Source of the DNA: Paraescarpia echinospica
Taxonomy: Eukaryota > Annelida > Polychaeta > Sabellida > Siboglinidae
DNA: 64,000 bases
Assembly (NCBI GenBank): GCA_020002185.1
Contig: CM034534.1
Location: forward strand, 67,960,815 to 68,024,814
Direction of reading: 5' to 3'
The notes beneath the pieces were generated by a model, which saw only the letters and a program-made list of their open reading frames with translations, was not told where the DNA came from and made no database searches. This document shows positions 7,673 through 20,085 of the stretch, piece by piece; the first letter of the stretch is position 1; each line of letters begins with the position of its first letter. The translations under genes were made by a program, and so were the position numbers.

Positions 7673-9106
7673 TTACTTTTTTTACTTATATGTAAGAACT
7701 TACATTTTTACTTTTACTTTTTAAACTCGTGAGACCGCTCTGACGATTGAACATTTTAAACTGTAAAAATAAAACTACCATATTAAAAAAAAATCCCAGT
7801 ACAAAATTATTAATGAAAACCTTGATAACATAATATAACACATTATCTCTTATAATTATAGATACTGAAAATAGTAGCCTAAGTAGGCATTATTCGTTTC
7901 GTTGTCATGTGTTTGCTGTTGTTGGCTAAACCCTGTCCCTGTTAATTAAGTGTTGACAACTGTTCATGTACCCTGATATGTTAGACATCAGAGTTAAGAT
8001 GCCCGTCGTATGTTGTATTTTTAAACGCGGCTTCCAAATTAGCACAACGCCGTCATGGCGTCAAGGGCATAGTACTTATAATAGCTATGTTTATAACCGT
8101 GAGAGCCCAATAAGATAACAACGATGATTAGGCGCTGATTATAATTTGCTTTACCTGTCCTCTTCGCTCCCACAGCACCAGAACATAACGTATGATTGTT
8201 GCTGCTTCTACTTTTATTAACATGGTATTTTCCCGCGGGAAATAAACTATGCAAATGAAATGGTGTATTCGTTTTTTTACAGATATGTACACAACTTAGT
8301 ATGTTATACTTACCTTATTACATGATGTTAATCAGGAATTGTTTGGATTGCCGTTATCGATACAGATTTAAGATAAAACTCATTATACAGAACTCTGAAA
8401 AGAAAGCGGCAAGAAAGCGGCTATAATCAAGCAGACGACATCTGATCTGACGCCAATGTGACAGTGCTACCGCATGCAGGCAGCTGTGGGACTAACGTAG
8501 TTCTGTTGCATTCGCCGAATGTCGCTGGCATTACACATACTACAATGTTCCCGTATAGGAATTGTAATAAACTATATCTACACAATGATCTAGACCTAGA
8601 ACTGGCCTATTTACTCATCGTATACGTTAAAAGTAAGAAGGTTTAATTATTTTGTTTTATATATAAATATGTAGCTGAATATGAATACACACGAGAATAA
8701 ACAGAAACACAACGTACGAGGATAATATAATTATTATATATATTTCACACTAATGGCACGAAATTAAGAAAATTAAGAAATGTAACTATAACGTCAACTT
8801 GTGTCATTATCATGCGTGAAACATTATTCACTAATTGTATCAATGGTTTCAAAATTTGTAAGGATTAGAAAAAAACCACTAAAACATAGGGTAACAACTC
8901 TGGCAAATATACATATTTTCAAAATAAATGAGCATCAGACACCGGTTTGCAACGCATTGCGTGAAACGTTTGACATATTAATATATGATCAGTATATATA
9001 ACTAGGCCTCGTAGTATGTGGTATGATTATGCTCTCATACCTATCAACACGTTGGTGTCGCGACGTGTGTTCGACTACTCAGCGAATCAAATTACGTTTT
9101 TGGATA
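7673..9106. other. No gene seen
   Basis: AT-rich sequence with short open frames only. A donor-like GGACAG|GTAAAG occurs on the minus strand near 8157-8162, without a matching acceptor. Confidence 0.4.
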
Positions 9107-9109
9107 TTA

Positions 9110-10140
9110 CGACCTGGCTGTGGTGGGTGCGAGAGTGGGTACATCGGTCATCTCGGATGTGGCTAAGTAGACTGTGGTGGGTGCGAGAGTGGGTGCATCG
9201 GTCATCTCGGATGTGGTTAAGTAGACTGTGGTGGGTGTGAGAGTGGTTACATCGGTCATCTCGGATGATGCTAAGTAGACTGTGGTGTGTGCGAGAGTGG
9301 GTACATCGTTCATCTCGGATGTGGCTAAGTAGACTTTGATGGGTGCGAGAGTGGGTACATCGGTCATCTCGGATGTGGCTAAGTAGACTGTGGTGGGTGA
9401 GAGAGTGGGTACATCGGTCATCTCTGATGTGACTAAGTAGACTGTGGTGGGTGCGAGAGTGGGTACATCGGTCATCTCGGATGTGGCTAAGTAGACTGTG
9501 GTGGGTGCGAGAGTGCGTACATCGTTCATCTCGGATGTGGCTAAGTAGACTGTGATGGGTGCGAGAGTGGGTACATCGATCATCTCGGATGTGGCTAAGT
9601 AGACGGTGGTGGGTGCGAGAGTGGGTACATCGGTCATCTCTGATGTGACTAAGTAGAATGTGGTGGGTGCGAGAGTAGGTACATCGGTCATCTCGGATGT
9701 GGCTAAGTAGACTGTGGTGGGTGCGAGAGTGGGTACATCGGTTATCTCGTATGTGGCGAAGTAGACTGAGGTGGGTGCGAGGGTGGGTACATCGGTCATC
9801 TCGGATGTGTTTAAGTAGACTGTGGTGGGTGCGAGAGTGGGTACATCGGTCATCTCGGATGTGGCTAAGTAGACTGTGGTGGGTGCGAGAGTGGGTACAT
9901 CGGTCATCTCGGATGTGGCTAAGTAGACTGTGGTGTGTGCGAGAGTGGGTACATCGGTCATCTCGGATGTGGCTAAGTAGACTGTGGTGGGTGCGAGAGT
10001 GAGTACATCGGTCATCTCGGATGTGGCTAAGTAGACTGTGGTGTGTGCGAGAGTGGGTACATCGGTAATCTCGGATGTGGCTAAGTAGACTGTGGTGGAT
10101 GCGAGAGTGGGTATATCGGGCATTTCGGATGTGGCTAAGT
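9110..10140 (-). repeat. 54-bp minisatellite, open on the minus strand
   Basis: About 19 units of 54 bp with no indel, so a 338-residue Thr/Ser/Pro repeat (TDVPTLAPTTVYLATSEM per unit) stays open on the minus strand. Upstream it meets a stop after about 16 codons, and downstream it ends near 9107. An exon donor (GTGAGT) on the same strand lies just before it at 10182, so it is probably intronic. Units differ by scattered substitutions, many of them non-synonymous. Confidence 0.8.
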
Positions 10141-10182
10141 AAACATATTCAAATACGAGTAAGAAACCAGATGTACACTCAC

Positions 10183-10387
10183 ACTAGATTATGGATGTTG
10201 GATGCTGTAACTGATGATAGCACAAACACCAGGTTCGGGAGGTTTGTTGTGGTCATCACCCCACTCAAGCACAACCTCCCGTCTTCCACGATGTACTGGG
10301 CGACGTGTGCCCACAGCTCCGGCTGTCCATACTCCTTTATCTTCGCCATCAGGCAGAGGGCCCAGAGCTGCTGGCTCTCCCCGGCCA
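10183..10387 (-). CDS. Orphan coding exon, family not recognised
   Basis: The exon lies between a GTCTACAG acceptor and a consensus AGT|GTGAGT donor. It is 205 nt, entering with two bases and leaving with two. The frame reads GESQQLWALCLMAKIKEYG, then ELWAHVAQYIVEDGRLCL and TTTNLPNLVFVLSSV, a helical, leucine-rich and codon-biased (CTG) stretch unlike the AT-rich surroundings. It looks like an internal exon of a helical-repeat protein. Neighbour exons were not found: the 54-bp minisatellite lies downstream and a TG run upstream. Confidence 0.5.
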
Positions 10388-10492
10388 CTGTAGACGTAAC
10401 ACACACGCAGCTTGAATGAACCTGTTTGATATTCCTGCTACACAAGTACCATACCCCCATCCTTCTCCAATATATGTATATATATATACGCG

Positions 10493-10614
10493 TGTGTGTC
10501 TGTGTGTCTGTGTGTTTGTTTGTATGTGTGTCTGTGTGTCTGTGTGTCTGTGTGTCTGTGTGTCTGTGTGTGTGTGTGTGTGTCTGTGTGTGTGTGTGTG
10601 TGTGTGTGTATGTT

Positions 10615-10699
<85 letters not shown>
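10493..10699. repeat. (TG)n/(TCTG) microsatellite
   Basis: About 200 bp of TG with TC and TTTG interruptions. The right copy of the duplication begins inside a matching TG run at 26501. Confidence 0.95.
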
Positions 10700-10702
<3 letters not shown>

Positions 10703-10984
10703 TCAACTTATTTTAAAATACCAAATATGTTAGCAAGCAGCTAGTTGAGTTCACGTGTAGGCCTATATGATCACACGCCAATTACACAAGGCACTCTTCC
10801 TTTCGAATGTCATACAGAACCACAACGTACAATTGATTATAAAAAAACTACTCCATTTAACGTAAGAAATAGAAGCCTACACTAACACGTCTGCATACCT
10901 AATTTTATATTTGCATTCATCCTAAGCGAAACGGGATATTTTACTTAACAATGGAAACATGATTACAGTTTCAGTAGCTACATA

Positions 10985-13396
10985 TGTATATTTTATACCG
11001 ATCAGAACATAGCAAAGTTTACAACAAGTCTAACTAATGCTGACTGGTCTCTTGTTACTTCTGAGCTTGATGACCCAAATAATGAATATGCTGCTTTCTA
11101 TTCACAGTTTGGTAAGCATTATCTTAACTGCTTTCCTGAAGTAAAGATTAAACAAAAATACAGTAATAGGAAACCATGGCTATCACATGGGCTGAAGACC
11201 TCCATAAAATTTAAAAATAAATTATTCGCCTACTACTAAAAAGCACCTACCCTTACTAATGAAACTAACTATAAAGCGTACCGTAATAAGCTTAACTCAA
11301 TTTTAAGAAGAGCAGAAAGAAATCACTATCAACAGTTATTAAAGCAAAATCAATCAAATCTTCTGAAATCATGGCAACTTATTAAGCAAATAATCAATAA
11401 AAATAAAAAACCTCCCCAATCTCCGAATATAACTATTAATAATCAATTAATAACCGATAAAAGGGTAATTGCCAATTACTTCAATAACTATTATGTTAAG
11501 GTTGAACCATCGTTGGCTGAAAAGATTACCAAAGATGGTATTGACCCGTCAATATATATTAAGCATCGAAACTTCCATACAATATTTATCTCCCCAGTTG
11601 AACTGAATGAAGTAGAAACTATAATCAAAGATCTAAAAATATCAAGCCCTGGTTGGGACTTAATAATTCCACATATTGTTAAATTAACATATCATACTTT
11701 CTTACTTCCTTTAACACATGTTATTAACTTGTCGTTAACTAAAGGTATTTTTTCCAGACGACCTGAAAAGAGCAAAAGTGATCCCGATTTACAAAGGCGG
11801 TGACAAGACTCTCGTAAACAATTACCGTCCAATATCGATTTTGCCAGTTTTTTTCTAAAGTTCTAGAAAAAATAATGTACAACAGATTAACATCTTTCAT
11901 AAACAAACATAACATCTGATATGATTATCAGTTTGGATTTAGGAAGAAGCATTCCGCAAACATGGCTCTTGTGCAACTAGTACACAAAATTTCCACAGTC
12001 ATAAATAATGGTGACTACTTACTAGGAGTTTTTCTGGACTTCAGTAAACCTTTCGATACAGTTGACCATAAAATATTACTTAATAAACTAGAACATTACG
12101 GCATTAGAGGAAGAGCACTTGCCTGGCTGGAAAGTTATTTGTCTAATAGAACGCAGTATGTTTTATTTGATGGAATAAAATCGAACATTCAGTCTATATG
12201 CTGTGGTGTCCCACAGGGATCAATAATAGGCCCACTGTTATTCTTAATCTATATTAACGACATTGTTAATGTATCAGATATCCTATTCCCTATTATATTT
12301 GCTGATGATACAAATGTTTTTGTCAATGGTAACAGTCTTAGCGAGCTAGAAACTGTGATGAATCATGAACTGCAAAAATTAGTTATTTGGTTAAAGAGTA
12401 ATAAACTATCTTTAAATATCAGTAAAACACATTTTATTGTCTTCAAATCAGTAAATAAAAAGGTATCCAATCCAATTGCCATCCTTATTGATGGACTACA
12501 AATTACTCAAGTAGAAAACAAAAAATTCTTAGGAATTTTAATCGATGCTAATTTGTCCTGGACTTTTCATATACAGTATATAAAATCTAAAATAGCCAAA
12601 GCCGTTGGAATTATAAGTAAAGCTAGAAAAACCCTGAGTAGATCATCCCTTGTAACGTTATACTATACATTTTTATATCCATATCTAACGTATTGTGTCG
12701 AAGTGTGGGGAGAAGCATATAATACACATCTTAGTTCTTTATTCAAATTGCAAAAGTATGCAATTCGGTTAATTATGTCAGCTCCATACAGAGCGCACAC
12801 AGACCAACTCTTCAAGAAGCTGTCCATTTTACCAATAAGAAAAATCTACGAATACACGGTTGTGCTGTTTATGTACAAAATCGTTAAGAATATGTTTCCG
12901 TCAGTTATGACAAGGATGTTCATTAGAAATAACGAACTACACGAACATAGGACACGCAACGCAGAATTACTACATGTGCCGATTTCAAAAAGTAATGTAT
13001 TATATAAAACCATTAGATATCGAGGTGTTAAATTATGGAACTATATGGCGACAACAGTGGATTGTAATTGTAATTATGCATTAGCAACGTTTAAACGTCA
13101 ACTTAAGAATTTTTTGCTAGTACATAATATTAATGACATATATAAATAGCATTCTTTGTTGCTATTTTACATGAAGTATTCATGAAAATAGTACTGTTGT
13201 GATTCATGTTTCTGTTTTTCTTCAATCACATAAATTGTTATCTTGCACCATGGAATTTACCTATGTATCACATGTATTGTGAGGGCTAATCAGCCACTCG
13301 TGGCTTTATACCCTCATTACAGAAACCATGGCAATCTATGTATGTAATTGATTGGAATGTATCACAGTTTCTGTAATAAACCATTATTATTATTAT
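10985..13396 (+). mobile_element. Jockey/CR1-group LINE, 5'-truncated, frameshifted (copy 1)
   Basis: The endonuclease part is missing. The pre-RT linker begins at about 11030 (DPNNEYAAFYSQFGKHY, NRKPWLSHGLKTSIKFKNKL) with a TAA at 11237. Frame shifts occur at T-runs near 11750 and 11850 and a stop near 11918. The reverse transcriptase then runs open from 11962 to 13149: LGVFLDFSKPFDTVDH, GVPQGSIIGPLLF (motif B) and FADDTN (catalytic Asp pair near 12301), followed by the usual C-terminal part. The 3' end is a short TTATTATTA tail followed by an ATGT microsatellite. The RT core is intact here although the element is dead as a whole. Confidence 0.85.
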
Positions 13397-13455
13397 GCAT
13401 GTATGTATGTATGTATGTATGTATGTATGTATGTATGTATGCATGCATGCATGTA
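13397..13455. repeat. (ATGT)n microsatellite at LINE tail
   Basis: ATGT units ending in GCATGCATGC, next to the LINE 3' end. Repeated at 29236. Confidence 0.9.
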
Positions 13456-13835
13456 TATATCTTCATATCAGGAACACTGCGGTGTTCGAGGCGACGTGAG
13501 CAGACAAATCCGATGCAACCATAGGCATATTATTTTTACCATACAGGCGTCAATACACGGCACAGTTCGAAAGTTTCTGACTTTACATCAGCACAAATAA
13601 ACGTGTGCGACTACTGCATAGTACGTGTTGTATGCGACCGTAGTAACAAGATAATGTACCTGGCTTGGCCGCAGTCATAAGAGCATAAATAATTTCCTTA
13701 ATAGGAACTGAAAAAGTCATTATTGTCGTCATATTTATGAACACCTCCACCGGAATGATATAATAATTGTAAACTTCTATAGATATATATACAAGAATCA
13801 TTAGGCAAAACCACGAACATGGACGTGAAGAGTCA

Positions 13836-14040
13836 TCAGTAGAGCACAAAGCCGATCGAAGACTTAGGGTGGGAATGCAAATAAGACAGTCTATTAATTA
13901 GAATAAGAGTGAGTTTACGAAATATAGCAACAGTTTCAGATGATTCTATAATAATGGGGAGCTGATTCAAAAATTTGGGTGCACCTAGAGGCAAAACTCT
14001 TTTCACAATCTTAAGCTTAGTATGGAAACACACATACTAT
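13836..14040 (-). mobile_element. LINE 3' relic (RT C-terminus), copy 1
   Basis: The minus-strand frame reads PLGAPKFLNQLPIIIESSE then VAIFRKLTLIL, the conserved C-terminal tail of Jockey/CR1-type reverse transcriptases, where a Trp is usual after the Phe. This copy has Leu; the duplicate at 29675 keeps Trp. The area 13456-14460 otherwise holds two short donor-ended minus-strand segments (near 13652 and 14339) of unknown meaning. Confidence 0.6.
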
Positions 14041-14460
14041 TTCCATTGGTGGCGTATACGTAGGACCCGCATTCCCTATTCTAAATATGGCGGCCAATAA
14101 TTAGCATATGTCGAATATGTGGGCACACATGTGCGATCAAAGACAACTTGGAAAATGTTTATTCAAAGGATCACAATAAAGAATATACGTAATCAAGTAT
14201 TACATCACGCATTGCTATTTTTACGAGAATGCGGACGTTGGAGCTCCACATTCATTGACCAATGTTTTGTAAATGGATGAAGAGCCACATCGTGTAGGAG
14301 AACAACGCCCACATACCAAATATAATAAAAACGTACCTGGTTTATTCACAGCAGCTTTCGGGGCATAGGTCTTTTTACCAGGAAGAGCTGAAATATATAG
14401 CGCCATCGGTGAAAGTGTTGTCATTTGCACCACAGTCATGACCCGCCCCTCAACCCTCTA

Positions 14461-17400
14461 TAGTGGCAGATCAACAACAACACCCCAAAGGCAACAAACA
14501 ATACGGTCACACAGTAACAATTGCCTCGTGGTAGATCAACAACAACATCTCAAACGTAACACACAATACGGTCACACACTAAGAACTGCCTCGTGGCAGA
14601 TCAACAACAACATCCCAAACATAACACACAATACGGTCACACAGTAAAAACTGCCTCGTGGCAGATCAACAACAACATCCCAAACATAACACACAATACG
14701 GTCGCACAGTAGCAACTGCCACGTGGCAGATCAACAACAACATCCCAAACATAACACACAATACAGTCGCACAGTAGCAACTGCCTCGTGGTAGAACAAC
14801 AACAACATCCCAAACATGACATACAATACGGTCGCACAGTAGCAACTGCCTCGTGGTAGAACAACAACAACATCCCAAACATAACACACAATACGGTCAC
14901 ATAGCAAAACTGCCTCGTGGTAGAACAACAACAACATCCCAGACATAACAAACAATACGATCACACAGCAACAACTGCCTCGCGGCAGATCAACAACAAC
15001 ATCCAAAACATAACACACAATACGGTCACACAGTAACAATTGCCTCGTGGCAGATCAACAACAACATCCAAAACATAACACACAATACGGTCACACAGTA
15101 ACAACTGCCTCGTGGCAGATCAACAACAACATCCAAAACATAACACACAATACGGTCGCACAGTAACGACTGCCTCGTGGCAGATCAACAACAACATCCC
15201 AAACATAACACACAATACGGTCGCACAGTAGCAACTGCCTCGTGGTAGAACAACAAAAACATCCCAAACATAACACACAATACGGTCACACAGTAACAAC
15301 TGCCTCGTGGCAGATCAACAACAATATCCCAAACATAATAAACAATACGGTCACACAGTAACAACTGCCTAGTGGTAGAACAACAACAACAACCCAAACA
15401 TAACACACAATACGGTCACACAGTAACAACTGCCTCGTGGCAGAGCAACAACAACATCCCAAACATAACTCACAATACGGTCACACAACAACAACTGCCT
15501 AGTGGTAGAACACCAACAACATCCCAAACGTAACACACAATACGGTCACACAGTAACAACTGCCTCGTGGCGGATCAACAACAACATCCCAAACCTAACA
15601 CACAATACGGTCACACAGTAACAACTGCCTCGTGGCAGATCAACAACAACATCCCAAACGTAATAAACAATACTGTCGCACAGTAACAACTGCCTCGTGC
15701 AAATCAACAACAACATCGCAAATATAACACACAATACGGTCGCACAGTAGCAACTGCCTCGTGGTAGATCAACAACAACATCCCAAACATAACACACAAT
15801 ACGGTCACATAGCAACAACTGCCTCGTGGTAGAACAACAACAACATCCCAAACATAACAAACAATACGATCACAGAGCAACAACTGCCTCGTGGCAGATC
15901 AACAACAACATCCAAAACATAACACACAATACGGTCACACAGTAACAACTGCCTCGTGGCAGATCAACAACAACATCCAAAACATAACACACAATACGGT
16001 CACACAGTAACAACTGCCTCGTGGCAGATCAACAACAACATCCCAAACATAACACACAATACGGTCACATAGCAACAACTGTCTCGTGGTAGAACAACAA
16101 CAACATCCCAAACATAACAAACAATACGATCACACAGCAACAACTGCCTCGTGGCAGATCAACAACAACATCCCAAACAACACACAATACGGTCACACAG
16201 TAACAACTGCCTCGTGGCAGATCAACAACAACATCCAAAACATAACACACAATACTGTCACACAGTAAAAACTGCCTCGTGGCAGATCAACAACAACATC
16301 CAAAACATAACACACAATACGGTCCACAGTAACAACTGCCTCGTGGCAGATCAACAACAACATCCCAAACATAACACACAATACGGTCGCACAGTAGCAA
16401 CTGCCTCGTGGTAGAACAACAAAAACATCCCAAACATAACACACAATACGGTCACACAGTAACAACTGCCTCGTGGCAGATCAACAACAAATCCCAAACA
16501 TAATACACAATACGGTCACACAGTAACAACTGCCTAGTGGTAGAACAACAACAACATCCCAAACATAACACACAATACGGTCGCACGGTAACAAATGCCT
16601 GGTGGTAGAACAACGACAACATCCCAATCATAACACACAATACGGTAACACAGTAAAAACTGCCTCGTGGTAGAACAACAGCAACATCCCAAACATAATA
16701 CACAATACGGTCACACAGCAACAACTGCCTCGTGTTAGAACAACAACAACATCCCAAACATAACACACAATACGGTCACACAACAACAACTGCCTCGTGG
16801 TAGAACAACAACAACATCCCAAACATAACACACAATACGGTCACATAGCAACAACTGCCTCGAGGTAGAACAACAACAACATCCCAAACATAACACACAA
16901 TACGGTCACACAGTAACAACTGCCTCGTGGCAGATCAACAACAACATCCAAAACATAACACACAATACGGTCACACAGTAACAACTGCCTCGTGGCAGAT
17001 CAACAACAACATCCGAAACATAAAACACAACACGGTCATACAGTAACAACTGCCTCGTGGCAGATCAACAACAACATCCCAAAGGTAACACGTAATACGG
17101 TCACACAGTAACAACTGCCTAGTGGTAGAACAACAACAACATCCCAAACATAACATACAGTACGGTCGCACAGTAGCAACTGCCTCGTGGTAGAACAACA
17201 ACAACATCCCAAACATAACACACAATACGGTCACATAGCAAAACTGCCTCGTGGTAGAACAACAACAACATCCCAGACATAACAAACAATACGATCACAC
17301 AGCAACAACTGCCTCGCGGCAGATCAACAACAACATCCAAAACATAACACACAATACGGTCACACAGTAACAATTGCCTCGTGGCAGATCAACAACAACA

Positions 17401-17784
17401 TCCAAAACATAACACACAATACGGTCACACAGTAACAACTGCCTCGTGGCAGATCAACAACAACATCCAAAACATAACACACAATACGGTCGCACAGTAA
17501 CGACTGCCTCGTGGCAGATCAACAACAACATCCCAAACATAACACACAATACGGTCGCACAGTAGCAACTGCCTCGTGGTAGAACAACAAAAACATCCCA
17601 AACATAACACACAATACGGTCACACAGTAACAACTGCCTCGTGGCAGATCAACAACAATATCCCAAACATAATAAACAATACGGTCACACAGTAACAACT
17701 GCCTAGTGGTAGAACAACAACAACAACCCAAACATAACACACAATACGGTCACACAGTAACAACTGCCTCGTGGCAGAGCAACA
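14461..17784. repeat. 65-bp satellite, left array, about 51 units
   Basis: Unit core: CTGCCTCGTGGCAGATCAAC, AACAACATCCCAAACATAAC, ACACAATACGGTCACACAGT. Variants alternate (CAGATC versus TAGAAC; CACACAG versus CGCACAG) in a larger order: a block near 14880-15450 recurs 2334 bp later. Open minus frames through it are by-products of the repeat. Confidence 0.95.
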
Positions 17785-17794
17785 AATAAATATC

Positions 17795-17835
17795 CCATCT
17801 CTCTCTCTCTGTCTGTCTTGTCTGTCTCTCTGTCT

Positions 17836-17872
<37 letters not shown>

Positions 17873-17917
17873 TTCTGTGTGTGTGTGTGTGTGTGAGTGT
17901 GTGTGTGTGTATGCGCG

Positions 17918-18004
<87 letters not shown>
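17795..18004. repeat. (TCTG)/(TC)/(TG) microsatellite
   Basis: Follows the satellite after a short AAATAAATATCCC. 18005-18295 downstream holds nothing I can read before the carboxypeptidase stop codon. Confidence 0.95.
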
Positions 18005-18006
<2 letters not shown>

Positions 18007-18295
18007 CTATACACGATTCATTGCTGTACGCTGTTCATTTGTGAGATAAAACGCGCGTCAAATAATAATATAATTATAACAACAACAATTAGAAACGCAG
18101 TGTATTTTTAGCATCATTATGATGAAAGCAAACACTTCACATGTTCGTTTCAAGGTTTCACAGCAGTTCATACCTTGGCTCTTCGTACTCTAGTTGTTAC
18201 ATTTGCTAAATGTCTTCTTTAATTAACGTTTTTAAATATTATATAACCAATACCTGAAAAATAACAATGTCAAATATGGCTATAAACTATTTTGT

Positions 18296-18504
18296 TTAAT
18301 GTTGTGTTTGTTGTCTCAATCGTATCTTGCGCGCTTCCTTTAGCAGAGTCTTTACGGCTCCAAACATTTCACTTCCGGTCACGTTGATGTATCGAGGCGG
18401 CAGCAGGAAGCCGAACTTGCCCGTGTCTCCCAGTTCGACCGTGTAGGCGAACTTGGCCCGAGCCACGCCCTTCGCCCAGTCGTCGGAACCGCCCGAAGCG
18501 AGAT
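18296..18504 (-). CDS. M14 carboxypeptidase B-like, last exon
   Basis: The acceptor is CACTGCAG. The exon enters with two bases that complete the Tyr codon started in the exon at 19678, and ends at TAA 18298-18296. It encodes ASGGSDDWAKGVARAKFAYT then VELGDTGKFGFLLPPRYI. The Glu of VELGDTG corresponds to catalytic Glu270, the completed Tyr to Tyr248, and the first Asp of GGSDDW to residue 255, which is Asp in carboxypeptidase B and Ile in A. A preference for C-terminal Lys or Arg is therefore expected. The protein ends with a basic tail (KEARKIRLRQQTQH). About 510 bp downstream lies the 65-bp satellite. Confidence 0.9.
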
Positions 18505-18616
18505 CTGCAGTGACCACATTAACCCGTTTATCATCAAACATGCAATCGTACAATTGTAACTCGTAAATAACCGTGAGTGTATTAATTTAAATATATTTCA
18601 TGTATCTTAATAATTT

Positions 18617-18672
18617 TGTTTAGCACAATTAATTATCTGGTGTATAGGACATCAGCTAGTTATTCATATATA

Positions 18673-18718
<46 letters not shown>

Positions 18719-19381
18719 CATATATATATATGTATATATATATACATATATATAAAGTAATTACGCATTAAAGTAGTATACATACATACATGCATACATA
18801 CATAAATGCATACATACATGCATCCCTGCCTACCTGCATACCTGCCTACATACTTACATACCTATATATATATATATATACATGTATATGTTTATGTCTA
18901 TTTCTATATGTTTAGCACAATTAATTATCTGGTGTATAGGACATCAGCTAGTTATTCATATATATATTTATATATATATATATATATATAGCAGGACCAC
19001 GCAGCATTAAAGTGAAGACAGACAGTACACATACATACATACATGCATCCCTGTCATTCAGACACTTGATGTGTATGTGACAGATAGATAGAGTCCTTAC
19101 CATTGCATGCAATCTTCGCTACATAATTTCATATTATTACCCATATATATATATATATATATGTAAGTATGTAGACAGGTATGCAGGTAGGCAGGGATGC
19201 ATGTATGTATGCATATGCATGTGGGCATGTAAGCATATATGCATGTGTGCATGCGTGCATGTATGCATGTATGTATGAATGTATGTATGAATGTATACTA
19301 CTTTAATGCGTAATTATTTTATATATATATATATAAAGTAATTATATATATATGCATACGTGCCTACATATTTATGAAATG

Positions 19382-19414
<33 letters not shown>

Positions 19415-19620
19415 TATGTAAGTATGTAGGCAGGTATGCAGGTAGGCAGGGATGCATGTATGTATGTATGCATGTTTGTATGTACATGTATATATAGAGG
19501 TATGTAAATATGTAGGCAGGTAGGCAGGGATGGATATATGTATGTATGCATGTTTGTATGTATATATACCTGTATATATATATATATATTATATATATAT
19601 ATAATATTATAAACTATATA
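18617..19620. repeat. AT/TA and CATA/CCTG simple repeats in inverted arrangement
   Basis: Intron of the carboxypeptidase gene. A direct copy of about 75 bp (TTTAGCACAATTAATTATCT start) occurs at 18618 and 18910. CATACATGCATCCCTGCCTACC-type strings at 18780-18870 occur in reverse complement at 19160-19215, 19415-19470 and 19500-19560, separated by (TA)n runs. Confidence 0.85.
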
Positions 19621-19628
19621 CATGATCG

Positions 19629-19660
<32 letters not shown>

Positions 19661-19677
19661 TGCGTGTGAACACGTAC

Positions 19678-19762
19678 AGAGTAGTCGTGCTGAAGATCCC
19701 ACTTCATACGTTGTTCCGTTATTCTGTGCTGCTGTGGCAGCTGCTTTCTGCGCGGCGCGTAA
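19678..19762 (-). CDS. M14 carboxypeptidase B-like, penultimate exon
   Basis: Acceptor GTCTGTTTAG, donor T|GTACGT. It enters in phase 0 (matching the exon at 23412) and leaves with one base (matching the last exon). The 28 residues, AAQKAAATAAQNNGTTYEVG then SSARLL, match the family segment before the Tyr248 loop. Too short and too diverged to be found as an open frame, but both phases and the sequence fit, so the gene is continuous across the AT-rich intron. Confidence 0.85.
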
Positions 19763-19986
19763 CTAAACAGACATTCCGTTAGTTAATAACCGTTAACTGA
19801 ACGAACTGTGGCCGGATATTGTGCCATTGTTTCATTTACAAAGTCAGTGTATCGGTTCATTTAAACGAAAGGCATTACAATCATCATCTGTCATCTTCCA
19901 TTTGTTTTCGAAAATATTCTGGTCTGCATTTTGCGATGAGTTAATGTATGTGGTATTTTATGACGTGGGAGAGAGAGTGAGTGAGA

Positions 19987-19987
<1 letters not shown>

Positions 19988-20085
<98 letters not shown>
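19988..20085. repeat. (GGCA)n microsatellite
   Basis: About 24 GGCA units in the carboxypeptidase intron. The rest of 19763-21090 shows no gene. Confidence 0.95.

Larger units (their letters stand above)
10700..17784. repeat. Segmental duplication, left copy
   Basis: Matches 26551-33688 almost base for base (offset 15851, 15852, then 15839 after a 13-nt deletion, then 15904 after one extra 65-bp unit). Contains LINE, LINE relic and the start of the 65-bp satellite. The match stops inside a satellite unit at about 17784. Confidence 0.9.

Noticed and set aside
10179..10706. Thr/His-rich long frame leading into the exon at 10387
   Set aside because: The start is translation of the TG/CA microsatellite; only 10387-10183 is likely coding.
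14637..17740. Many minus-strand Cys/Leu/Val-rich frames (CLGCCCCSTTRQLLLCD)
   Set aside because: They are shadows of the 65-bp satellite, broken every few units by frame changes.
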